In this document: positions 17,915 through 26,651 of the stretch, one piece after another
Layout of the letters: the number at the start of each line of letters is the position of its first letter
Numbering within the stretch: position 1 is the first letter of the stretch
NCBI RefSeq assembly: GCF_020215665.1
Contig: NZ_CP084061.1
Coordinates: forward strand, 5,492,501 to 5,556,500
DNA: 64,000 nt
Source of the DNA: Blautia parvula
GTDB taxonomy: Bacteria; Bacillota; Clostridia; Lachnospirales; Lachnospiraceae
Reading direction: 5' to 3'
Translations under genes and position numbers: made by a program
Notes under the pieces: model-generated
The model's database searches: none
Told to the model about the DNA's origin: nothing
Seen by the model: only the letters and a program-made list of their open reading frames with translations

Positions 17915-20515
17915 TTACTTTATAAGAAGTTTCTCCTTTATCGTCTGATATAACTGATCAAAGTCAACTGGTTTTGCCAGATGACCGTTCATTCCGGCTT
18001 CATAAGATTTCACCACATCTTCGTGGAAGGCATTGGCTGTCATTGCTATGATGGGTATGGTTTTTGCCATGGGGTGACCTGATTTTCTTATAATTTCAGT
18101 GGCCTGATAACCATTCAATACAGGCATCTGTACATCCATTAGAATAATATCGAAGGCATCGGGAGCAGACAGGAAATTGTCTACAGCCTCCTGTCCGTTG
18201 CAGGCACAGGTGACATCCAGCTTCATTATGTTTAACAGTTCCACTGCGATCTCCCTGTTGAGCTCATTATCCTCTGCCAGCAGCACGCGGCGGCCTTCTG
18301 TTTCAGGATTTTTGAAATCATGTTTCTTATGGCAGGGAGCTTTGCCGGCGCCTGTGACAGACAGCAGTGTATTGTAGAGTGTGGAGGAGAAAATTGGTTT
18401 GGAAAGGAAGGCATTGGCACCGGCCTCACGTGCACTTTTCTCAATGGAGCTCCAGTCATAGGCTGTGATTATGATGATCGTGGTTTCCGGGCCTACATAT
18501 TCCCTTACCCGGCGTGTTACTTCTATGCCGTCCATATCAGGCATTCTCCAGTCAATGAGACATACATCATAATCATCACCAATTTTATGGGCAGCGATCA
18601 CCTTGTCCACACACTCTGTGCCGCTCAGTACCCAGCAGGATGATATACCCAGATTTTTCAGCGTCAGTGAGGTATGAAGACAGCTGTCCTGGTCATCGTC
18701 TGCAATGAGGACATGCAGAGATTGAATGGCCTGGGGAGAGTGGCTGACCCGGTTCGTTTCCGCGGGAGTATCAAAATCCAGTTCCACCCGAAAGGTGCTT
18801 CCTTTACCCGGTTCACTTTCTACGGCAATCGTGCCTCCCATTAATGTGATCAGATTTTTGGTGATAGACATGCCCAGGCCTGTACCTTTGTATGTCTGTC
18901 CTGCAGATACATTTTCCTGTTCAAATGGCAGAAACAGACGGTCCAGGAATTCTCTGTTCATGCCAATACCTGTATCACGCACAGTGAAACGGAGACGGAC
19001 CCGGCCTTTCTTTTTCTGAAGCTGCCGGATCTCCAGGGTAATGGTCCCGCCTTCCGGTGTGAACTTAAGTGAATTGGAAAGGAGGTTGATCAGTATTTGA
19101 TTTAACCGCAGAGAATCACCAATCAGATCCGTGTCAGAGAGATCTGCCAGAGGGATACTGAAATTCAGGTGTTTTTCCACAGCCTGGGGATATATGATGG
19201 AAGTAATGGATTCCACCACGCTTTCCAGATTAAAGGGTTCCTTTGTCAGGGTCATTTTACCCTCGTCGATCTTGGACATGTCCAGAATATCATTGATGAG
19301 GGTCATCAGATGTTTGGAAGCGTAGCCTATTTTTTCAAGGCAGCTCTCCACACGGCTGCGGTCTGTTATATAGGTGGCGGCAATGGTGGTCATGCCGATA
19401 ATAGCGTTCATTGGAGTACGGATCTCATGGCTCATTCTGGAAAGAAAATTCTGTTTGGCAGCATTGGCATTCTGGGCATTTACCAGGGCATCGTTTAAGG
19501 TCTGCCTGATACGCATATCTTCAGAACGGTCGAAAACAGTTACAATGCAGCGGATGGTCTTGCCATGAACTGTCTCCGGGAATATCTGAAGGCGCATCCA
19601 GTGTATTTCTCCGTTAGGAAACTGCATCCTAAAGTCTATACTCCTTCCGTCTGCATGTTCCTTCAGATGTACAAATTCATCGAATGAGACCTTATCTTCC
19701 TCCAGGACCCGTTCACGAAGCGCATCCAGTTCTTTTGTAAATGCATCTTCTTTTATTCCCAGTACACGCTCACAATTTGTACTGATATACTCCAGTGAAT
19801 CATTGTTCAGATTGTGAATCAGAAAGACTTCATCTACGTTTGCTGAAAGTATATTAAACAGATGTTCCCGGTAATGAATCTCCCTTACATTTTTCTTCTC
19901 ACGCCAGAATGCAATTAAAAAATAGGAAGGAAGAAATACAGTGAGGAGAACTGATGAAACCGTTGCTTTGACAGCCATAATCCTTGAGTTTTTTTCCAGA
20001 CTCTGTACCTTTTGGTCCGCAAAGGCAATGACTGCGGTAAGGGCGTCATTCACGGCATCGTATTTGGGATACAGAATTTTTTCCACATATTCTGAAATGG
20101 CGGCATTGTCTAATGTGATAACAATGGGCAGTGCTTCGTTCTGTGTCGTTTCCAGATCCTGCATAGCTTTCAGGAGATTTTCACTGTCTTCTTTCGGTCC
20201 AAGGTATTGTCTGGTGATCACCTGAATGGCATCATACTGCATAGTATAACGTTCCTGCAGCGTCTGCTGCAGATCATCCATATCCAGGTCATCCTGCGAA
20301 AACATGCTCATGATAAAGAAACGCATATCCAAAAGACGTGAACGTGTGGCTCTTGCTTCGTTGGAGACTGAGTAGGGATGTTCGTATATCTCAGACGCCA
20401 TTTTCTGCATATGAAGGGTCGTAAATATGCTGGAACCAGATACAATGACAGCCAGTATACAAACTACAAGTATCCCTATCTCGGAAAGTGCAGGGCGTTT
20501 TTTTCCTGTTTTCAT
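17915..20515 (-). CDS. Hybrid sensor histidine kinase with two receiver domains
   Basis: An 866-residue membrane sensor. An N-terminal TM helix (~12-34) and a second near 175-197 enclose a helical extracellular domain. They are followed by a PAS-like domain (~215-340) and a HisKA domain with the acceptor His 363 in SRMSHEIRTPMNAIIG. The ATPase domain shows DTGIGM and GTGLGMSI. Two receiver domains follow, with Asp residues in CLIDWRMPDMDG and ILMDVQMPVLNG. There is no DNA-binding output, so it probably passes phosphate to a separate partner or acts by protein contact. It is 48 bp behind a chemoreceptor gene on the same strand. Confidence 0.93.
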   Translation of the reverse strand: MKTGKKRPALSEIGILVVCILAVIVSGSSIFTTLHMQKMASEIYEHPYSVSNEARATRSRLLDMRFFIMSMFSQDDLDMDDLQQTLQERYTMQYDAIQVITRQYLGPKEDSENLLKAMQDLETTQNEALPIVITLDNAAISEYVEKILYPKYDAVNDALTAVIAFADQKVQSLEKNSRIMAVKATVSSVLLTVFLPSYFLIAFWREKKNVREIHYREHLFNILSANVDEVFLIHNLNNDSLEYISTNCERVLGIKEDAFTKELDALRERVLEEDKVSFDEFVHLKEHADGRSIDFRMQFPNGEIHWMRLQIFPETVHGKTIRCIVTVFDRSEDMRIRQTLNDALVNAQNANAAKQNFLSRMSHEIRTPMNAIIGMTTIAATYITDRSRVESCLEKIGYASKHLMTLINDILDMSKIDEGKMTLTKEPFNLESVVESITSIIYPQAVEKHLNFSIPLADLSDTDLIGDSLRLNQILINLLSNSLKFTPEGGTITLEIRQLQKKKGRVRLRFTVRDTGIGMNREFLDRLFLPFEQENVSAGQTYKGTGLGMSITKNLITLMGGTIAVESEPGKGSTFRVELDFDTPAETNRVSHSPQAIQSLHVLIADDDQDSCLHTSLTLKNLGISSCWVLSGTECVDKVIAAHKIGDDYDVCLIDWRMPDMDGIEVTRRVREYVGPETTIIIITAYDWSSIEKSAREAGANAFLSKPIFSSTLYNTLLSVTGAGKAPCHKKHDFKNPETEGRRVLLAEDNELNREIAVELLNIMKLDVTCACNGQEAVDNFLSAPDAFDIILMDVQMPVLNGYQATEIIRKSGHPMAKTIPIIAMTANAFHEDVVKSYEAGMNGHLAKPVDFDQLYQTIKEKLLIK

Positions 20516-20563
20516 TGGTTCTTTCTCCTTTTGACATGAATGATACGGAAACGGAAAGGTCTT

Positions 20564-22252
20564 CTATTCTGCAGGGCTTCTTAATCTGAAATGAGCAACA
20601 AGCTGGCTCAGGAGTTGTGCCTGAGAGGAAAGTTCCTCACTGGCAGCAGCGCTTTCTTCAGCAGTAGCGGAATTTGACTGCACCACATCTGAAATCTGAT
20701 TCATTTCCTGGGTGATCTGATGGACGGATTCTTCCTGTTTGACAGAAGCTTCTGTTATGTAATTGATAGATTCTGTTATACTCCCAACACCCCTTACGAC
20801 TTCCTGCAGAGAATCCGCGGTAAGGTCAGCGCTCTTTATTCCCCGCTCGATGTTTTCCAGAGATTTTTTGATCAGCACTGCTGTATTTTTGGAAGCATCA
20901 GCGGAATTGTTTGCCAGATTACGAATCTCTTTGGCGACAACAGCAAACCCTTTTCCATGTTCGCCTGCCCGTGCGGCTTCGACTCCGGCGTTCAATGCAA
21001 GGATGTTTGTTTGAAAGGCAATGTCTTCAATGGTCTTGATGATCATCTCAATGGCTTTTGAACTTTCACCAATATCCGCCATGACAGAAAGCATATCCTG
21101 CATTTGCTGTTGGCTTGCCTCAGCGCTTTTCCTCACTGTTTTTATATTTTCATGGACAGCTTTTGCACTTTTAACATTATTTTCAACCTGATCATATATG
21201 TCATGGATCGCAGATACAAGAGTATCTATAGAGGCTGTTTGTTCGGCGGCTCCCTGTGCCTGTATCTGTGCCCCGGATGATACCTGCTCAGAACCGGCGG
21301 CAACCTGCTCTGCAGACTGATTGATCTGCAGTAAGGTCTCACTCAGACTGGTGTTGATCTTAAGCAAAGAGGAGAGTACCGAATCTAATTCCCCCACATA
21401 GCTGTCCCCTGCCCGGCTGCTGACGTCAAAATTCCCCTCTGCCATTTCATTCAGCAGATAGGTTTCGTCCCGGATCACCGCTGTCAGCGTCATCACCATG
21501 CTGCGCATATCTTCTGCAAGGCATCCCATCTCATCTTTGGAATAGTAATTGATCTTGGTGGATGAAAGCTTTCCTTGTGCAATGTTTCTGGCTGCCTGTT
21601 CCAGCTCGCGGATGCCGGAGGATATCCCTTTTGAAATGTAAATACCAAAAAGAATGCTGATCACTAAGCTTGCAGCCCCCAAAAATACCAGCATCTCAAT
21701 GGCAAATCTCTGTTTTTCCTGTAAATCGTTTATCAGTTGCTTTCCTGTGGAATTACCGCTTTCTATCAGTTTGTCCAGCTCTTTCTGGGCTTCTTTGATC
21801 ACAAGAATATTATTATTTTCCATGTAAGTGGCGGCTTCTTCCGTTTTGTTTTCTGCAGCCAGGGACAGAACGTGTTCCCGCATGGGCGTAAGTCTTGTGA
21901 GGCAGTCTTCCAATCGTTCTATGATCTGGCTGTCCCCCTGAAAGTGTTCTTTGATAACAGGAAGCTCGTTCTGGATGAGGTTTGCGGAATCCAGAGAATT
22001 GGCAGTAGCTTCGCGGGTGATCTTGGTGTCTGAATTTGCTATAGAACGATAGGTAGCTTTCTGCATTCTCTCGAAATTAGCGTTGATCAGACTGGCACTG
22101 TCGTTAACAATAAACGGTCCATTGTAAAAAACTTTGACCTTAGAGTTCAGATTAACCAGATTTACAATGCTGACAGAAAATCCTATGACCATAAAAATTA
22201 AAATTACCGCATAGGAAATTAATAATTTTTTCCTTATTTTGATATTTTTCAT
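20564..22252 (-). CDS. Methyl-accepting chemotaxis protein
   Basis: A 562-residue transducer. A TM helix (~12-32), a four-helix-bundle periplasmic-type sensor, a second TM (~190-210) and a HAMP domain precede a long coiled-coil signalling domain. The hairpin tip is intact (FQTNILALNAGVEAARAG and then FAVVAKEIRNLANNSADASK). GGAGG lies 8 nt before the ATG. The downstream gene is a hybrid kinase with a similar sensor layout, so the two may respond to related cues. No cheA, cheW or flagellar gene is in the window. Confidence 0.93.
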   Translation of the reverse strand: MKNIKIRKKLLISYAVILIFMVIGFSVSIVNLVNLNSKVKVFYNGPFIVNDSASLINANFERMQKATYRSIANSDTKITREATANSLDSANLIQNELPVIKEHFQGDSQIIERLEDCLTRLTPMREHVLSLAAENKTEEAATYMENNNILVIKEAQKELDKLIESGNSTGKQLINDLQEKQRFAIEMLVFLGAASLVISILFGIYISKGISSGIRELEQAARNIAQGKLSSTKINYYSKDEMGCLAEDMRSMVMTLTAVIRDETYLLNEMAEGNFDVSSRAGDSYVGELDSVLSSLLKINTSLSETLLQINQSAEQVAAGSEQVSSGAQIQAQGAAEQTASIDTLVSAIHDIYDQVENNVKSAKAVHENIKTVRKSAEASQQQMQDMLSVMADIGESSKAIEMIIKTIEDIAFQTNILALNAGVEAARAGEHGKGFAVVAKEIRNLANNSADASKNTAVLIKKSLENIERGIKSADLTADSLQEVVRGVGSITESINYITEASVKQEESVHQITQEMNQISDVVQSNSATAEESAAASEELSSQAQLLSQLVAHFRLRSPAE

Positions 22253-22330
22253 CCCCCAACCTCCATTGTTTTATGTTTTTGCTTTTTCCCCTGTAATGTG
22301 TGAATTTAACTCTGCTCACATACTTATTGT

Positions 22331-22359
22331 ATTTTACCATACCCTTAATTTATAAGCAA
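22331..22359 (-). promoter_or_regulatory. Promoter of the chemoreceptor / hybrid kinase operon
   Basis: The minus strand carries TTGCTT (22359-22354), a 17-bp spacer and TAAAAT (22336-22331) with TGG directly before it, giving an extended -10. It is about 80 bp before the chemoreceptor ATG. Confidence 0.5.
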
Positions 22360-22417
22360 TTGATTTATTCAGTCTTATGCGGGAAAGCCAAAATCAGTAG
22401 CAGGTATACACAAAATG

Positions 22418-22426
22418 TGGTAGAAT
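22418..22426 (+). promoter_or_regulatory. Possible extended -10 of the tandem GntR gene
   Basis: TGGTAGAAT is an extended -10 form, 27 bp before the ATG at 22454. No convincing -35 is seen. AAGAGGTG precedes the start codon. Confidence 0.4.
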
Positions 22427-22453
22427 AAATTGATAAAATTAAGAGGTGAATGA

Positions 22454-23887
22454 ATGAAAACCCAAAGTGAACTGAACTGTCTTGTTTATGATTTCTATGT
22501 AACCAGAATTCTCTTTGGTTATTATTCCTACGGGGATAGCCTTCCGCCTATGCAGAAGATCAGTGAGTATTTTCGGCTGGCTGTGCCAACTGTCAGGACT
22601 GCGCTGAAGCTTCTGGAGAAAGAAGGATATATTGAGATTTCCGCTCCGAAAGCGGCCAGAGTGATTTATCAGGCTTCCGGAAAGGACTATCTCAGGAATA
22701 TCGCACGCTATCGGTCTGCCCGCAAGGAAGGACTCCTGGATATGCGGCAGGTGAACCGGCTGCTGCTTGCTCCATTGTTAAATGCGGGAATATCGGCAGG
22801 AGACGAGTCTTCCCTAAAGGACCGCTGGAAGAAAATGAAAGATAATGAATTTGACGGAATGTCCGTCTCCATAGGGTTATATACGTCTGCACTTGCCAAT
22901 CTGGATAATAATATGGTCATGAATTTTTACTGGGAAATGAACCGCTATACTCGTATTCCATATATGTTAGGTAAACTTGAGGCATTGGAAGAGATTATTG
23001 AAAAGTTAGATACACTGCCAAAGGAGGAGATGGGAGCATTTCTCACAGAGGAATTAGAGTCTGTTTATGTGAATGTAGATAAGATATTGAATAAGAAGAT
23101 TCAGAGCGAATATCCCAAACTCCTGGACGGCCAGTATCCGGGGATTCCCTTTGAATGGAATTTTTATTATAAGCGTTCCCAGATTCGCTATACACTTGGG
23201 GCTAAAATGATACAGGAAATATTGTATGGATATTATCCCATCGGAAGTTATCTGCCGTCTCTGCCGAAACTGGCAGAACATTATGGAGTATCGGTTGCCA
23301 CTATCCGTCGTACAATTGACTTTGTGGCAGGTTACAATATAGTGAAAAGTTTCCAGGGAAAGGGCACACAGGTTTGTCTGGGAAAAGAGGATGTAACGGC
23401 ATCACAGGAGGTGGTCCGGCTTGCACTGAAATATTTTCTGGACGGTATGCAGTTTGTGGCGCTGACGCTTCGTCCGGTCTGCCGGTATACATTAAAGCGT
23501 ATTTCCGCTGAGGAGTTAGATAAGCTGGGACGGTTTCTTTTGACGATCTGTGAAAGGAAAAAGGAGTATCTGCTTTTGGATATCTTTTTAACATTCATTG
23601 CGGAGCGCTGTCCATCCCCCGCTGTCGGACATTGTTATCTCAAGATATTGAAATGCCTGGTCATGGCGTATCCGTTTACATTGTTTCAAATGGAACAGGC
23701 AGAATTTGACAGAATCTATGGTGAGATGATCCGGCAGACCATTCATAATATAGAAGGAAGAGAGATTGATAAGATCACAGATGGATGGGGTGTTTTTTTT
23801 GAGGAGCAGGAGCGGTATTTCAGGGAGGCTGCCCGTAATCTGACATATGACAGATATAACTGGAAAGTAAAGCTGCCAATCCATTGA
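22454..23887 (+). CDS. Regulator with two GntR-type winged-helix domains
   Basis: A 477-residue cytoplasmic protein with a GntR-like winged helix at both residues ~1-75 and ~245-315. Each shows the usual pattern of an initial helix, LPP or LPS, a recognition segment (VPTVRTALKLLEKEGYI; VSVATIRRTIDFVAGYNI) and a wing ending in an aliphatic strand. Between and after them are ~170-residue helical regions that do not look like the usual FCD, UTRA or MocR aminotransferase effector domains. GntR regulators normally have one such domain. It is divergent from the chemoreceptor operon, a possible target. A shared bidirectional terminator follows. Confidence 0.82.
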   Translation: MKTQSELNCLVYDFYVTRILFGYYSYGDSLPPMQKISEYFRLAVPTVRTALKLLEKEGYIEISAPKAARVIYQASGKDYLRNIARYRSARKEGLLDMRQVNRLLLAPLLNAGISAGDESSLKDRWKKMKDNEFDGMSVSIGLYTSALANLDNNMVMNFYWEMNRYTRIPYMLGKLEALEEIIEKLDTLPKEEMGAFLTEELESVYVNVDKILNKKIQSEYPKLLDGQYPGIPFEWNFYYKRSQIRYTLGAKMIQEILYGYYPIGSYLPSLPKLAEHYGVSVATIRRTIDFVAGYNIVKSFQGKGTQVCLGKEDVTASQEVVRLALKYFLDGMQFVALTLRPVCRYTLKRISAEELDKLGRFLLTICERKKEYLLLDIFLTFIAERCPSPAVGHCYLKILKCLVMAYPFTLFQMEQAEFDRIYGEMIRQTIHNIEGREIDKITDGWGVFFEEQERYFREAARNLTYDRYNWKVKLPIH

Positions 23888-23908
23888 TCCTCAGGTATAT
23901 GACAAGAA

Positions 23909-23942
23909 AAAAGTCCTGGAAAAATGAATTTCCAGGACTTTT
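23909..23942. terminator. Bidirectional intrinsic terminator
   Basis: AAAAGTCCTGGAAA (23909-23922) pairs with TTTCCAGGACTTTT (23929-23942). It ends the tandem-GntR gene on the plus strand and the tRNA cluster on the minus strand. Confidence 0.88.
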
Positions 23943-23945
23943 CAG

Positions 23946-24016
23946 AGGCGCCAACCAGATTTGAACTGGTGATAGAGGTGTTGCAGACCTTTGCCTTACC
24001 ACTTGGCTATGGCGCC
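23946..24016 (-). tRNA. tRNA-Cys (GCA), copy 1
   Basis: A 71-nt cloverleaf read on the minus strand. The acceptor arm GGCGCCA pairs perfectly with TGGCGCC, the anticodon is GCA and the T loop is TTCAAAT. CCA is not encoded. The sequence is identical to copy 2 (24187-24257). Confidence 0.97.
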
Positions 24017-24093
24017 ATATCTATATTATTCTGTTTGAAGAAGTGTTACACTATATTATATTACCACATTTTCAAAAATATGCAAGTAAAAAA

Positions 24094-24165
24094 TGACTCC
24101 AAGGGGATTTGAACCCCTGTTACCGCCGTGAAAGGGCGGTGTCTTAACCGCTTGACCATGGAGCC
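24094..24165 (-). tRNA. tRNA-Glu (TTC), copy 1
   Basis: A 72-nt minus-strand cloverleaf. The acceptor arm is GGCTCCA/TGGAGTC with one G-U pair, and the anticodon stem-loop is CCGCCCTTTCACGGCGG with anticodon TTC. CCA is not encoded. Confidence 0.97.
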
Positions 24166-24186
24166 GTTAAGATAAATAAATAAAAG

Positions 24187-24257
24187 AGGCGCCAACCAGA
24201 TTTGAACTGGTGATAGAGGTGTTGCAGACCTTTGCCTTACCACTTGGCTATGGCGCC
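24187..24257 (-). tRNA. tRNA-Cys (GCA), copy 2
   Basis: Same 71-nt sequence as copy 1, with anticodon GCA. It lies 4 nt downstream of the second tRNA-Glu in transcript order, so one precursor probably carries all four tRNAs. Confidence 0.97.
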
Positions 24258-24261
24258 TGAG

Positions 24262-24333
24262 TGACTCCAAGGGGATTTGAACCCCTGTTACCGCCGTGAA
24301 AGGGCGGTGTCTTAACCGCTTGACCATGGAGCC
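24262..24333 (-). tRNA. tRNA-Glu (TTC), copy 2
   Basis: Same 72-nt sequence as copy 1, with anticodon TTC. It is the first tRNA of the minus-strand cluster Glu-Cys-Glu-Cys. Confidence 0.97.
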
Positions 24334-24530
24334 GTGTTTTATCGGAGCGACCATGGACTATAATAGCATAAGGAAATACAAATTGCAAGCATTTTTTTCA
24401 AAAATTTACACTACTTACATTGTTTCCATGGGTTGTATGGTGTATACTGAAATTGACTGTAGTACACTGCATAGGAAAAGCACTTTTTATGGCACATGTT
24501 GACGGGAATGCATGAGAAAGGTGGTTTTAT

Positions 24531-24926
24531 ATGAAATTTAAGGGGAAAATAGCAGTATGGTTCTGGATGATACTTCTGGCGGGAAATGCTGCGATGGCTT
24601 ACGGACTGCTGGTATCCAGCGATGTATCCGCTGAGATCGTGGCTGCCCTGGTCGTCTACAATGCCATATTCATTCCCATTGTTGTGAGGAATTATGTAGT
24701 GGTTGACGGAGACAGGATGGCAATTTACTTTGGGATCATGAAGGATTCCATGGAAATTTCAGAGATCAGGGAGATACGCAGGACCTGTAACCCCATTTCT
24801 GCCACAGCGGCGTCACTGGACAGGATTGAGATCAGGGGCAGAAGGCAGGAAATGATATGTGCGGTCCGGGACAGGGAGCGGCTGATCGAGGAGCTGGTAA
24901 AGTGCAATCCGCAGATAAAGGTGTGA
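24531..24926 (+). CDS. Small membrane protein with bacterial PH-like domain
   Basis: A 131-residue protein. Two hydrophobic segments fill residues ~8-50, and a soluble C-terminal half follows with the pattern of the bPH_4 family (DISEIREIRR-type start, Ser/Ala-rich middle, DRERLIEELVKCNP end). The role is unknown. AAAGGTGG precedes the ATG. It has its own terminator and no obvious partner; the ECF sigma gene downstream has a separate promoter region. Confidence 0.72.
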   Translation: MKFKGKIAVWFWMILLAGNAAMAYGLLVSSDVSAEIVAALVVYNAIFIPIVVRNYVVVDGDRMAIYFGIMKDSMEISEIREIRRTCNPISATAASLDRIEIRGRRQEMICAVRDRERLIEELVKCNPQIKV

Positions 24927-24941
24927 AAAGAGAGCGGGAGA

Positions 24942-24978
24942 AAAAGTTCTGAATCTAAAGGTTCAGGGCTTTTTTCTA
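24942..24978 (+). terminator. Intrinsic terminator
   Basis: AAAAGTTCTGAA (24942-24953) pairs with TTCAGGGCTTTT (24962-24973) with G-U pairs, and a T-run follows. It ends the PH-like gene. Confidence 0.75.
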
Positions 24979-25011
24979 TTTTTTTGCAGATAAGTGTAAC
25001 TTTTGGATGAT

Positions 25012-25035
25012 ACTTTCGATTAATAATCAGAAAGT
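25012..25035. promoter_or_regulatory. Inverted repeat upstream of the ECF sigma gene
   Basis: ACTTTC (25012-25017) and GAAAGT (25030-25035) enclose an AT-rich core that is itself nearly symmetric (ATTA...TAAT). ACTTTCGG recurs at about 25111, close to the start codon. It could be an operator or part of an autoregulated ECF promoter. Confidence 0.35.
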
Positions 25036-25136
25036 AAACGATTTCGCGGCTGTGAGGGTATTGAAGAGGGTATTGAATGTTTCATTATTTCGTGCACACT
25101 TAGTATATTTACTTTCGGAAACAGAAAGGAAACCAT

Positions 25137-25706
25137 ATGACCCGGGAAGCGCTCAGCAGTATGACAGATGACCAGCTCATGGAATTGGTCAGGGATAAAA
25201 ATTTAAGACAGGCTTATGACGTGCTGGTTCTCAGGCATTACCGGGAGGCTGTGCGCTTCTGCATGAAAATGTTGGGGGATGAGCAGGCTGTCCTTGATAT
25301 TGTACAGGACAGTTTTGCGGATATCTATGTGCATAGATCCAGGGTTTCTCTGTCCTGTGCATTCAGAACGTATCTTTTGGCTGTGGTGAAGCACAAGGCA
25401 CTGGATGAGATCAGAAAAAATGCCAGACATAGGACAGAGGAGCTGGTCGCATCCAGGATTGAGGTGCCGGGGCAGTCAGAGCAGTCGCCGGAGGAACTTT
25501 ATGTGAAAAAGGAAGAATACACAGAAATTCTCCAATGGATCGAAGAATTGCCGAGGGATTACAGACAGGCGCTTATATTATTCTGTGTGGAGGGAATGTC
25601 TTATCAGGAAATAGCGGCAGCCATGGGGAAAAATCTTGCCCAGGTCAGGATAATACTGTACAGGGCAAGGAAAAAATTGCAGAGGCAGAGGAGGGAACAG
25701 GAATGA
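25137..25706 (+). CDS. ECF-type RNA polymerase sigma factor
   Basis: A 189-residue sigma factor. Region 2 spans residues ~25-95 (AVLDIVQDSFADIYVH, then FRTYLLAVVKHKALDEIR). Region 4 spans ~130-185 and includes LPRDYRQALILFCVEGMSYQEI with its helix-turn-helix. Regions 1.1 and 3 are absent, as in ECF factors. AAAGGA lies 6 nt before the ATG. The next gene overlaps its stop codon (ATGA) and encodes a membrane protein, the usual place for an anti-sigma factor. Confidence 0.93.
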   Translation: MTREALSSMTDDQLMELVRDKNLRQAYDVLVLRHYREAVRFCMKMLGDEQAVLDIVQDSFADIYVHRSRVSLSCAFRTYLLAVVKHKALDEIRKNARHRTEELVASRIEVPGQSEQSPEELYVKKEEYTEILQWIEELPRDYRQALILFCVEGMSYQEIAAAMGKNLAQVRIILYRARKKLQRQRREQE

Positions 25707-26449
25707 TGCAGCCGGAAAACGAACTTTTAGAAGCTGTGTGGGAAAAAGCAGAGCGAAAAGAAGAGAATCTGAAACTGGCAGGGGAACTGAGCCGGATGCC
25801 CAGGCAGGAGGGACTGGATTCTTTTTTGTGGGAGATGTTCTGCGGAACCGGTATCCGGCATCTGTATGCGCATATGACGGATATTTTATTGCTGTCCTTT
25901 ATCCTTATGGTGCTCTTTTTCTATATCGGGCTGAAGATGGTGGGGATTGGCGCTGTGACTGCTTCAGGCGCTGTTTTTGCTGCAGCCCCGGTTCTCTATG
26001 CAGCCATTTTTTATCTCTCTTTGGTGAAGGAAAAGCAGCAGCAGACCTGTGAACAGCATATGAGCTGCGAATATACTTCTTTTTATCCGATGGCTGCGCG
26101 TATGTTTTTCAACAGCCTGATGGGGCTTGGATTTGATCTGGGGTATGCATGCATTCTGGCTATCAGATTTCAGGCGGATGTTCCCAGGCTGCTGGCAATG
26201 GCCTTTGCCTCCCTGATGATCTTTTCCCTTCTTCTGGTTCTCGGAATTGTGAGGGGGAAGAAAATCGCGTGGGGGTCGGCAGTGAGCAGTGTCTGGATCA
26301 TCGGGAACCTTCTTCTTATGGGGCTGGTAGCGAGCTGGTATCGAACGCTGTTGGAACAGGTTCCGGTGGTTCTGTTAGAAGCGGCAGGTGTGGCAGCCGC
26401 GTTCATTTATATCCGTCATCTGCTTCTGTTATGCGGGCAGCGGCAGTGA
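25703..26449 (+). CDS. Membrane protein coupled to the sigma factor, possible anti-sigma
   Basis: A 248-residue protein with a ~50-residue charged N-terminal cytoplasmic segment followed by about six hydrophobic helices. The start is the ATG at 25703, which overlaps the sigma stop codon by four bases; a GGAGGGAACAGG site lies upstream. I do not recognise a named domain and see no zinc-binding anti-sigma motif (HxxxCxxC). Position and coupling suggest it binds and restrains the ECF sigma factor, but that is inference. Confidence 0.75.
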   Translation: MMQPENELLEAVWEKAERKEENLKLAGELSRMPRQEGLDSFLWEMFCGTGIRHLYAHMTDILLLSFILMVLFFYIGLKMVGIGAVTASGAVFAAAPVLYAAIFYLSLVKEKQQQTCEQHMSCEYTSFYPMAARMFFNSLMGLGFDLGYACILAIRFQADVPRLLAMAFASLMIFSLLLVLGIVRGKKIAWGSAVSSVWIIGNLLLMGLVASWYRTLLEQVPVVLLEAAGVAAAFIYIRHLLLLCGQRQ

Positions 26450-26651
26450 TAGTTCTGGGAAGCGAAATAGTGACAGCGGACCTGCAGTTTGCCGCGGAGA
26501 GAAGGTGTAACATCCGCCAGAGAGGTTTTAAGATGTATGAACCGGTTAAAATATGTTAAAAATGGAACTGTACGGTAACTTTGCAGCAACGTGTAAAAAT
26601 CCATACAGAACCGCTTTAAATGCGAATACGCGGCAGCAAGGAGGAAGAAAA

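Noticed and set aside
24061-24354. A 97-residue minus-strand frame across the tRNA cluster.
   Set aside because: Its sequence is translated tRNA-Glu and tRNA-Cys, including the duplicated part.
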